Assembly: GCA_003614735.1 (NCBI GenBank)
Contig: KZ992457.1
Span: forward strand, 1 to 46,291
Direction: 5' to 3'
DNA length: 46,291 bases
Origin: Thamnocephalis sphaerospora
Lineage: Eukaryota; Zoopagomycota; Zoopagomycetes; Zoopagales; Sigmoideomycetaceae
The number at the start of each line of letters is the position of its first letter. The stretch's first letter is position 1. The position numbers and the translations under genes were made by a program. Below, piece after piece: positions 1 through 9,800 of the stretch. The notes beneath the pieces were generated by a model that did no database searches, was not told where the DNA came from, and saw only the letters and a program-made list of their open reading frames with translations.

Positions 1-31
1 CAATGCACGTATTAGGCGCTACTTGAAATAG

Positions 32-1243
32 ACACACCACGCCTCTTTGCCTATATCTGTCTCACAACCGTGGAAGTTCATGGGTGGATTGTGTTGCACT
101 GGTACACAGAGCAGAGGGGTACAAGCTACTGCCGAGTATGGCGGCACCAGCAGCATTGCCAACTGCCACCACATTAGCACAGATAGCGACATGTATTTTG
201 ACGGCGATAACGGCAATGACTACGAGGATGCTGACGACTATGACGACGGTGATAGCGAAGAAGAGGGCGACGACGAGGACGACGAGGACATTGAGATGTT
301 TGAGCCACAGACGATGCATCGCCGAAGCATTGCCACCGCACACCTACACCAGCCAGCCGCCACAGGATGCACTGTCTACGTCTGCGAAATGGTGGCAGTG
401 CCTGCTCAGCACGGAACCAGCAATGCTGCGGCCGGCACAGACCCGGTGTCTGACATTGTGTGCCACTGGGAGCTGCGCGAAGTGTCTACAGAAAGCAAAT
501 TGATACGTGCTTATGCGGGGTCATATACGTTTTCCGTGCCCATGAGTCTGCGTAATCCACGTCTGCGAACCGGCTGGATCAACGGCACGGATGTGCTGGT
601 GAACGCACATGATGCCGATACGGGGCGCGGCCTAAGCTTTACACATCGATTACCCATTACAGGCGCGATGCTGTCGGCCAATGCGACGAGTGATCTGCTG
701 TGGTCGCAGGTGTACGGCATGTCGGAGATGTGCGGTTTTGCCACGCTTCAGCCAATCGGGCCCGTCTCGCGCATGCTGGTGCTGATGCCCATTCAGGAAA
801 AGATACCTGCTGACGGACGCATGAGTGCTGGTGCCGGCTCGACTGCGACGTCGCCTATACAGGAAAGATTGGCTAGCTGCCAAACTAGCATCATAGACAT
901 TAGCACAGGCTTAATGCTAAGCGAGTATCGCTGGCCGTCGCGCTTCGAGCACGTTAAACAGGCTGTCGGCCGCACCTGCCATCTTATCGTACCGCGGCAG
1001 TCTAGCAGCATGCCAGTGACGCCATCGGCACCAGCCACGCACCCCTTTCACATGCGCGACCACTGTATCGTGGATGCCGTAACAGGACAGGTTTACAGCC
1101 GCTGGCCAGTCACCTGCAACGCGACCGACCTGAAAGATATGACCGTCAGCACCACGCATATAACCTACACCATCGCAGATACCGCAAGCACCGCACCACA
1201 TGCACAGCTTGTAGTCTTTGACTTTGCCTTTGACTGCTACTGA
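32..1243 (+). CDS. Uncharacterised protein, 3' part, possibly F-box/beta-propeller-like
   Basis: An open frame of about 403 codons ends at TGA 1241-1243. A stop lies just upstream in the same frame (29-31), but that TAG also makes a plausible splice acceptor, so the frame may be the last exon of a gene that starts left of the window. The first in-frame ATG is at 80. An Asp/Glu-rich acidic tract lies roughly 50-85 codons in. The rest has short repeating units such as IIDISTGLMLSEYRW and CIVDAVTGQVYSRW, then a terminal hydrophobic strand (QLVVFDFAFDCY). These look like blades of a beta-propeller, as in fungal F-box or WD-like proteins. No F-box is visible in the part seen. The function is not recognised, and the propeller reading is an inference from repeat spacing. 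Confidence 0.55.
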   Translation, partial: THHASLPISVSQPWKFMGGLCCTGTQSRGVQATAEYGGTSSIANCHHISTDSDMYFDGDNGNDYEDADDYDDGDSEEEGDDEDDEDIEMFEPQTMHRRSIATAHLHQPAATGCTVYVCEMVAVPAQHGTSNAAAGTDPVSDIVCHWELREVSTESKLIRAYAGSYTFSVPMSLRNPRLRTGWINGTDVLVNAHDADTGRGLSFTHRLPITGAMLSANATSDLLWSQVYGMSEMCGFATLQPIGPVSRMLVLMPIQEKIPADGRMSAGAGSTATSPIQERLASCQTSIIDISTGLMLSEYRWPSRFEHVKQAVGRTCHLIVPRQSSSMPVTPSAPATHPFHMRDHCIVDAVTGQVYSRWPVTCNATDLKDMTVSTTHITYTIADTASTAPHAQLVVFDFAFDCY

Positions 1244-1250
1244 TCGTATT

Positions 1251-1258
1251 TATAAATA
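1251..1258 (+). promoter_or_regulatory. Possible TATA box for the gene at 1454
   Basis: TATAAATA lies 8 bp after the preceding stop and about 200 bp before the ATG at 1454. The match is good but the distance to the real transcription start is unknown, and the site could instead belong to the 3' end of the upstream gene. Confidence 0.3.
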
Positions 1259-1453
1259 TGCAAAGTACATACAATGCGCGTGTACAGCAGCAGGCACGCG
1301 GCTATTCTCTACCACCGGCCACGGGACGGCCGACGCACTGTGACCCAAAGGAGAGAGCGTGCCAACTGAAAAACGCGTGGCGCCATTTTCAGTTTGTTTT
1401 CTGAAAACCAGCGCCTTCCCCAAAACGCCCCTTCCCGCGACAAGCTCGTCGAC

Positions 1454-2737
1454 ATGTCTGCACCAGCGCATGCCTCAGCGTCCAGTGATTCGCGGCCTGG
1501 CACATTCCGCATTTACGCTGCCGGCTCCGCCTCCCCCGTGGCAAAGACCGAGGACGACGACGACGGGGGCGAGCTGTTGCGGTCAGCTCATGCTCATCTC
1601 GCTGCGACACGCCCGACACCCAGCACTGTGACAGCGCACAAGCATCATGGCCCGTCCACAGCAGCTCCCGCTGTCCACCAAGCCTCGCCGTCAACTATGC
1701 CGGAAGCGCAGAGCGGTGACGAAGACCAGGCAGATGCACCCAAGAGGCGTGGCGTTGTGCGCTGGCCACAGGAAGAATGCGAGGAAATGGTGCGCATATG
1801 CACTACGTTAAGACAGGAGCGTGATGACATGCGAGCGGCTGCTAGTGATAAAAGTGGTAGGCCAAAGCTGCCACAAAAGGGCCATCTTACAGTGCTCGAG
1901 TGGCGGGAAGCGGCCAGGCGTCTGCATCAGTCGGGTGTATCCCCGGTGCAGCGCAGCTGGATGTCCATCTACACGAAATGGACAAACATGATAGACCGGG
2001 GCGATCTACGCGACGACAATCACATGATTCGGGGGCCACGGCGAAGCGAGCAACCAAAAGCCGTCAAGACTAGCCAAGCAAAGAAGCGGGGTTTTGAGGG
2101 GTACGACAACGGCGTGGACGACGACGATTTTGACAGAGTGCGACTGAAGCGCAGACATCCAATGCAGGCGCCGTCGATGATTGTGCGCGAACCAGGTTCA
2201 TCCAACATCAGCGTGGTGCCTGCTGATTCGAGGCGCTTGGAGGCGGAGCATCCGCGCAATGCAGAGGACATGGCACGGATGGTCGGGGATGGCGGCTGGA
2301 CTCGAGATGACGTAGCCATGGACCTTGGAGGTGGCAAAAACTTGGGCCGGAACGACTACAATGGCACGCATCAGCGTGGCGCAGCCCGCAGGAGAGCTGA
2401 TTCGATAGCTGCCGACATGGAGTCGACCGGCTCTACGCTGGAGGCAACAGTGCACCAACTAGTGCTGCTAGCTATGGAGCATCGCCAGGACCTGGCAGAA
2501 ACTCAATCTCGTTTCAGGGCAGATATGGTTGCGCTGCACGAGCGCCAGCGTGAAGAAGACCGGGAGCGCGAGGAACGCTTTTGGAATCGCCTACTGACTA
2601 TGGAGGAGCGCCGAGAGCGGGACAGCGCAGCACGCGATGACCGCCAGGAACGTATCTGGCGAGAGTTGTTTGATCGCCAAAGCGAGCTGCACCTCGAGGC
2701 AATTCGTGCACTTGCAAATGGGAATGGCATGCGCTAG
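1454..2737 (+). CDS. Myb/SANT- or trihelix-like DNA-binding protein with C-terminal coiled coil
   Basis: Single-exon gene of 427 aa. The ATG at 1454 is the first in frame after a pyrimidine-rich leader. Residues 1-95 are low-complexity (Ser/Pro/Ala, acidic DDDDGGE). Residues about 100-185 hold a tryptophan-spaced helical module: RWPQEECEEM, then VLEWREAARRLHQSG, then RSWMSIYTKW. This resembles the Myb/SANT-like or trihelix fold. A basic stretch (KAVKTSQAKKRGF) followed by RLKRRHP may be a nuclear localisation signal. The last ~90 residues are almost entirely charged heptad-like sequence (HERQREEDREREERFW and similar), predicted to be a coiled coil for oligomerisation. A sequence-specific nuclear protein is a reasonable inference, but its targets are unknown and the family assignment is by pattern only. 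Confidence 0.7.
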   Translation: MSAPAHASASSDSRPGTFRIYAAGSASPVAKTEDDDDGGELLRSAHAHLAATRPTPSTVTAHKHHGPSTAAPAVHQASPSTMPEAQSGDEDQADAPKRRGVVRWPQEECEEMVRICTTLRQERDDMRAAASDKSGRPKLPQKGHLTVLEWREAARRLHQSGVSPVQRSWMSIYTKWTNMIDRGDLRDDNHMIRGPRRSEQPKAVKTSQAKKRGFEGYDNGVDDDDFDRVRLKRRHPMQAPSMIVREPGSSNISVVPADSRRLEAEHPRNAEDMARMVGDGGWTRDDVAMDLGGGKNLGRNDYNGTHQRGAARRRADSIAADMESTGSTLEATVHQLVLLAMEHRQDLAETQSRFRADMVALHERQREEDREREERFWNRLLTMEERRERDSAARDDRQERIWRELFDRQSELHLEAIRALANGNGMR

Positions 2738-3002
2738 AGTTGGGCATGGGCCTAGTCGTATGATTTCCCCATTAAATGTACGCATGCAGATTTAACTGCG
2801 CCTCAAAGTTGGCTGTGCGTATTTTTGCACGCAGCGTCGCAATAGTAAAAGTGTACAGCCGTTCATACTCAGAGCAGCGTGCCGAGATACATTAATAGGA
2901 GTGACCAGATACACCGAGGCTGCTGGGACACTGAGTGCGGTACAGCATACTGCAAATACAATGGCGCTTATGGCAGCTGCTGCGACAAATTGCCATCACG
3001 AC

Positions 3003-6000
3003 TCATTGACACGGCGGCTCAGTCGTTTCCACATGCACCGAGGTACCACCGGGTTCAATAATAAGCGGCTGGTCGGCGTAAAGTGTAGCGGTAAAGTCGG
3101 CGGTCTCGCCAGGACTCCATGTTGAGAAGACGACAACGTAGCCTGCACGAGTTGTTAGAGCATGCGCAAACAAGACACTTCAACAAAGCAGCCATACCTG
3201 GCTCGTAGGGGCACAATTCGACCGGAGCCGTCGCCACACCCTGCGGCGTGTGGGCGTAATATCCAGAGCTTACGATTTCATCGCCAATGCTGCCGTCGTG
3301 TAGACGTGCAAAGATGGTAATATTGGTGTCAAGATGCTGCTCTGCGCCTGACGCACAAAGACGTGCACTGTGGAAAGCATTAGCTGCGCGCAATCGACCC
3401 GCCAAAATGCCGACTGCCTACCAAATGCGCACGTCCTTGTCAACCCAAAAGACGCAGTGTGGATTATCTGCATAGCCAGGCTGCTCGGTGTTGCCCATCG
3501 CTGACATCTGTCTCACCCTGGCATGGCGGTGCGTACGTGTGAGCGCGAGCGTCGCCTCTATTCCGCAAAGAGCGCTTACCATGCACCTTGAATACGTGTG
3601 GATTGCATTCCCTAGAGTATGCATGCAGGCCTGTTAGCTACATCGCAGTGTGGTTTCAGCGCCTGCACTCCTGGTCATGCGTACCTGGCCCTCAGCTGGT
3701 AGTTTTTTCAGTTCTACACCGGTGACATCAGCCGCCGCCGTTAATGTGTAGCTGCCAGCTGTTTTAGGTTCGTAGGTAGACACTGCAAGGACATACTGAC
3801 CCACTGCGCTGCAGTTAGATCACGGCGATAGTGCGGTAAAAGTGACTGTGCGCACACACAGACAGCCTACCATCAAGGTCACATGCAAAGTATGTAAACT
3901 GCTGGCGGTAGTCGCCCGAGTGTGCCACCAATCTGCTCATATTCATCCTACCGTTGCCAGAGACTGTTAGCGCAAGATCGGCATGGATACGTGCGTATAA
4001 TATCCACTCACGATTCTGCACGATCTTGACCAGCAAAGAGATCGAGGCGTGCCGCCACAACCGGCGTTGCCAGTGCTGTCTGTGCGTCGTCGCTGAAAGT
4101 GCGCCCAGCCGACCTTGCCGCTTTGCCGCTGGCGCTCGCTGGGCTATGGTCTATACTAAGCATCATGTGCACATGTGTTTGCACCGGTACTGTAAGTACG
4201 TATTGCGGATTTTCAATCCAGCTACCGTACGTCGCGTTGCCGCCAGCTGTTTTTTCCGTCCAGTTGCCTACTAACTGTACATTCGCTCAGTTAGTGTCGA
4301 GCACATTCCTACTTGTCCTTGTTACATTTTGCCACTTGCCTGGCAAGTCGTTGCAAATCCTGGCGCCTCGCGGAACGAAAATGGCACGGTCGCATAGACG
4401 CGCAGCGTGTAGTAAATACTTGCGTGCTGCCCCTCCTGCGTCAGTACCACGGTGTAGGTACTGTTGCCGGCAGGAGGACTCAATCGTATCTACGACAGAT
4501 CATCTCAAGCGTTACGCTGCGCCGCCGTAAAATAGTCGCCATTCGCTAGCCTTACCAGTACATGCGGGTTATTGACATAGACACCCTAAGCTTGGCCATT
4601 AGCTACACTCTACTTTTAGTAGCGCATCTACTGCAATGCAAACCTTGTAGGTTGGCTCGGTTGGATAAAACATGCGACCACCGTCGGTGCCGGCGTAGAC
4701 GTGCATGGTCATGTACTCTTGGTCCTGTAGCGCGCCCTGTGTAATATGTCTGCTCAACAACAGCCAAACACTGGCCGATGTATCCTCCGCGGCATGAACT
4801 TTTAGGCCATATTGTGGACACCACGTTAGACTGTGACGTAGAGATGTTGCTGTATTGCTGTCCAATGGCCACTCGGCATGCAGGGTATAACGGTGTGCAA
4901 AACGTTCCGGGCTCCAGCTAAGATGCACGGCTTCAAAATACTGGCAGACAGACGACCAGTCAATGTAGAACTCGCCGTCGCCCTCCTGATGATAGCCGTC
5001 GCCATCCAGCATTTGAACTTTGTATCTTAGCGAGGCAATCCAGCGCGCTTGCTCATCGGGCCCATATGCCCCCTCCCATCGGTGCTGGCTCCACGGATTT
5101 TTGCAGCGCAGTAGACGCAAGTTACTGCCATCTGGCCCTTCGCCAGGAACCACTATTGCGCGAAGCACAGCATACGCATGTTCCGGCACCAAGCCAAGCC
5201 ACTCGCGGTCCACTTCGTCCACCTTGCCTGTTGCCACGGTGGCCAAAGCTTCGCCCTCCTCAAGGCCATTGAGCAAGCGCTCCCAAGCGGCATCCATGCC
5301 AAAGCTTGTGTCACGGACCCATATATCCTCGGGGATCCAGCCGGTGAGTGCGTGCATGTCTATCCCCGAGTTGGATCCAGGAAAATCGTAGCCACCCTGC
5401 ACCTTGAGGTAGGCCTTTTCGATCAAAATCGGCCACAGCTCGTCCAGATCTTTTGTAGTAATGGTAAGTAATGTGCCATCCTGCGCGACTGGCAATCTGT
5501 CATCCACAACTAGTGTATACCGTAAGTGCACGCTATAGGATGGTCTGTTGATGCTTAACAGAGCTGCGCTGCACACAAACTACATACCAATCTGCCCATG
5601 TCAACACCAACCATCAGTAAAGCAATGAGATGAGAGGGGATGGTGCACCGTCGGGATGTTGCACATGCCTACCTTGCGGTCGATGCCATTAATCAGCAGC
5701 TTGATCATGTATTTGCCACTAGTGCTGCGATATGGCCGACCATGCTTATCTTGTGGATAAATGCACCGCGTAACAAGCTGTAGGCATCAAGGTAAGCCGC
5801 GGTGCCTCATACTCGGTCTGGCGCTTTGACGTACTGGTTTGCGAAAGCGTCGTTCGTAATCGGCGCATACACACAGCGAGGCAACAAAAGAGCAGTTGGT
5901 GACAACATGCTGAGCGCTGATAAGTATCACTAGCTAGCATGTTCGCAAATGGCGCAGAGACATTCACCTGGACAATTGTATGGCTAGCCAAGCGTTAGCG

Positions 6001-6405
6001 ATATGCTATGCTTTGGGCATAATCGGCACCTACCTGGATATATGCTTGATCATCTCTGGATGGCGCATGCAGCGCGCTGGCCGCATCCACCCGTAAAACC
6101 GCTCGCGTTGACGACGGGACAGGCGCAGCTCACCATCCGGATCACTGCTCGCATACAATCACGTCAGCGATGCACAATACCACATTGGGCCACGCACACT
6201 TGGCGTACACGAAAGGATCTACATAGTCAAACCGCTCCTGAAGATCGGCGTCCACCCATGGTAGGTGGATTTTCCCGTTGATGCGCGATGTTTTGGTTAG
6301 CACGCGACGCTCTTCGGCGGTCAGGAGGTGTCCACCGCGCAGCACCGGCTGGCGGCCCGAATGCACCGACGAATTAGATGGCGACGGGGGTGTGGTGTCG
6401 GCCAT
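3003..6405 (-). CDS. RIM13: PalB/Rim13-type calpain (calpain-7 family cysteine protease)
   Basis: Cysteine protease of the fungal ambient-pH (Pal/Rim) pathway, where PalB is proposed to cut the PacC/Rim101 factor on endosomal ESCRT-III. Exons in coding order: 6200-6405, 6034-6144, 5968-5983, 5835-5909, 5673-5777, 5588-5591, 4644-5509, 4556-4585, 4340-4489, 4031-4274, 3871-3963, 3685-3803, 3580-3611, 3422-3517, 3198-3367, 3003-3142. They splice in frame to 818 codons from the ATG at 6403-6405. The catalytic triad is visible: Cys in TNCSFVASL, His in VPEHAYAV, Asn in RCKNPWSQ. Other hallmarks are [21 protein letters not shown] and VYVNNPHVL. Several C2-like beta-sandwich units follow, ending with [12 protein letters not shown]. 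The donor at 4030/4031 could instead be 9 nt further on. MIT domains usually precede the protease. Part may lie in 6406-6700 (a stretch containing VADQDRLG), but I could not resolve those exons. Confidence 0.88.
5588..5591 (-). other. 4-nt micro-exon in the calpain gene
   Basis: Between the exon ending in the codons for INGIDRK (5673) and the exon that resumes with VVDDRLPV (5509) no single intron keeps the frame. A 4-nt exon ATTG, flanked by an acceptor GGGCAG and a donor GTATGT, restores it exactly. The junction then reads [13 protein letters not shown], matching the conserved RKVVIDDRLPV-type segment of calpain-7/PalB proteins. The flanking introns would be 81 nt (5592-5672) and 78 nt (5510-5587). 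Confidence 0.65.
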
Positions 6406-6848
6406 GACGACTGTGTGGTGTGCTTGGACGCTGCTTTGTAGACAGGCGCCGGGATTCCAGTAGGCGAAATAAGCGGAGCTGCAGTTGAGGAATGTTGGAG
6501 ATGGCAGTACCAGATGGTGCTTTGCATGGCCAGGTCGCACGCATGTATGTCTCTCCTGCGCTGGCTGGTTCGCGCATCCTAGGCGCTGCAGTTGTTTGCG
6601 GCGACGATGGTACCATCCCCAGTCGATCCTGATCAGCAACGATCCACTCTGTGGTGAACACGCCACCGCAGCAGCTGCCAACGCGTCATCAACTCTTACA
6701 TGCACATCTTACTCCGCTGGCCCGCTCTGTGCAGATCAATTGTCCATTATTCCACGCCTGTTTAGCGGGCCAAACCACCACCAAAGAGACGGGTGCCAGA
6801 AATACTAGCTAGCACACACACACGCACACACGAGAGTAAGGCTTGGTC
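6406..6848. promoter_or_regulatory. Shared 5' region of the calpain (-) and UGGT (+) genes
   Basis: This 443-bp head-to-head spacer holds the 5' end of the calpain gene and the promoter of UGGT. The calpain side up to about 6700 shows possible N-terminal coding fragments with splice-like sites, but no model I could confirm. The last ~150 bp before the UGGT ATG at 6849 would have to serve both genes. A short CA-rich run lies near 6812-6832. I see no clear TATA box. Confidence 0.4.
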
Positions 6849-9800
6849 ATGCGCAAGCACTGTCCGCCGTTTGCCGCGCTGGTGGCGCTGCTGCTCGGCG
6901 CCGCGGAGCTGGCCTCGGCCGGTACGCCGCCGGTCCGCGCCGGCCTGCGTACACCATGGGCTGCTCCCAATATCCTGCTGGAAGTTGGGTGAGTGCCGGG
7001 TGCGTACGCACGCGTGCATTTCCCAGCCCGCTAACGTCGGTCACAGCGAGTACATTGCCGCCGAAAACGCGTCCGCCTACTTTCCCTACATTGGCGCCGT
7101 AACCAAGTCGCTGCCCGAGGCGCGCACGCCTGCAGCGCTACATCAACACGCATTCTCGATCATCAAAGACAATGGCTTCCTAGCCGGTGACCTTGCGCTG
7201 CCGCTGCTTAATATGAGCCTTGCACTTCACACAGGCGCACCGGCTGTGGAAGCGGACTACCAGTACTACCGTGTGGAAGTAGCACCACACGCGGAAGCAC
7301 GCGACGCCTGTGATGTTTGGGCAGACTGGCAGGGCCAGCGTGCTTGCTCTCCCGATGAGCTAGTCAAACTGGCTAATCTACACAAGGGTGCCAGTGGCTG
7401 GGCATTGCCGCCTAGCGCGGATGCAGCAGAGTAGGTGGTGGTTGGGCTGCGCATTCTTACCAATATGGTACCTAACCCTGCCGTGCTAGGACTGCGGAAG
7501 CGCCAAGACTGCATGAGCATGATCGTACGCTAGGTCCCAAAGGTGAAGAGAAAGGGACGGTCGTGCTGTACGGTGATATTGCTTCGCCCCAGCTTCCTGC
7601 GTTCCACCAGTTTCTGATCAAACTAAGTGAAAGCGCCGGCGTACGGTATGTACTGCGCTGGAAGCCATCGGATGCCGACGATGCTACCCAAGCATCTACG
7701 GAGAAGCTTTGGCTGGCTGGCTATGGCGTTGAACTGGCCCTGAAGAGCACCGAATATATGGTGCTGGACGACCGTAACAAGAAGGATGGCGATGCCGATA
7801 AGAATGCCGAGTCGGGCGACGAAGCGGCGGATGCTGCAGAGGACGACGACAGCGACGGCAACGAGAAGCTAGTCGATGACGACGTGGATGCCGAAGTGTT
7901 TTTCGCCGCTGTCGGTTCGGCCAAGGTGAAGGCTGTCAAGGCAAAGCATATTGGAGGTGCGTGTCAGCCAGCGCTGTTGCACGAAATGCAATAACCATCA
8001 TCTGGAGTTGAGACTAACCCACGCTTACCGCTTCCACTAGAGCTCGGTATGAATGCAGCGCAGATGATCGTAGCTGCGCGCAATCCACTGGCGGCACTAC
8101 GGAAGCTGTCGGGTAATTTTCCAAAGTATGCGCCCCACCTGGCGGGCCGCAAGCCCAGCAAGGAGCTTCAAGATGAAATTGGCCGCCTGCAGGCGCTGTC
8201 TACAAAGCCGGGTGTGACGGGACTGTGGGTCAACGGTGTGCCGCTCAACTTGCAGTTTACCGGTGTGTTCCAGCTGCTGCGACTCTTGCGCAGCGAGTAT
8301 GCGGGTGTTACTGCGCTCCAACAGCTGGGCCTGAGTGCCAATCAGGCTGTGGAGCTGCTTTATCATGCTCATCGCCTCAACGAGAAATCGCGCAAGATGG
8401 CCTGGTTTGGCGAGGCATACGATGTGCGCGACCATGTAGAGGGCGGCCGCGCCGTCGTATTCATGAATGACATAGAGAAGGATGCACGCTACCGCAGCTG
8501 GCCGCGCGATCTGTTTGAGGTATGCCGCATCGCGTGCCAAGTTGGTGGCCGCAGCTAGTCTGGTGCTGACACTTGGTATCCTACCCAGATTCTGCGCCCA
8601 ACGCGCCCCGGCCAGCTGATCCGCCTCGCCAAGAATGCAGTGACGGTGCAGATTATGCTGGACCTATCCTCGGTACAGTCTCTAATCGCCATTAGCAAGG
8701 ATGTTTTGGATATCATCCAGGCCAACGTGCCCATGCGCTTTGCCGTTGTGCCGATAGTGGGCGACGATGAAGATGCCAATGGTATGGCTGACCAGTAGAG
8801 AATACCCGGCTTACCTGTGTGTTGCTCACTAGTCTGCGTGTATGGCGTGACCATGATAGGTACCAAAATGGCCAAGCTCTTTTACTATTTCTCGCAGCAA
8901 TACGGTCGCAAGGGCTTCATCCAATTCTTTGATAAGGTAACACATATGCCCGACTTTTGCGTGGACCATAGCTCACCATCGTGCACGACCTGTACGTCAG
9001 ATTGTCGACTTGCTAGATGGCACGAAAACCCCCGACATTTACAAAATGGCCACCGATGTATTTGACGACCTGAATGATAGTCTGTATGCCAAGGCACTCA
9101 AAGCAAAGGAGAGGGCAGATAAGAAGAAGAAAAAGGCAAAGAAAGCGGAAGAAGGCGAGAATACAGATGCCGACGATGCTGCAGCTACTCCTGTCAAGCT
9201 CTCCCTGGAAGAGGTGCTGCAGGCAGACTCGGAAGCCACGGCTCTCACTGCCGCTGCACGCGCAATGTGTCGACGACTGCGGTTGCGCGCAGGCAAGGAC
9301 GAGGCGATGTACGTGAACGGCAAGTACTACAAGTTTAGCCCGGTATGTTGGCACACCAGCCACCCTTTAGGATACCGCGCTATCGCTGATACATACTACC
9401 GCGATGGTCCGATAGGTCGACTATCGCCGCCATTTGGCCGACATTTACAACAGTATCATCCAGTATTTGCAGCAAAGGGTAAGCAATGCTGCGATGCAGC
9501 GAGCACAGGTGTCCGTCGACTTACCCAACCGGTATAGCTTTTCGACGGAGGCGTGGAGGAGAAGACGGATATCTACGAGCATTTCCTTACTTTGCCCGAA
9601 GTGCGCACACGGATGAATCCGCATGTGTATGAGGAAACCCCGCGCTCGATCAACTGGCTGGATACAAAGACTATCAGTCCGGCAGCATTGCGCGACATAC
9701 TTTACATTAATGGCGGTGAGTCTAGTTGTCTCGATGCTGATCAGCAGTGATACGGCCGCAACATCTCGCGCCGCCATCAACGGCTTAACGCTCATCATTT

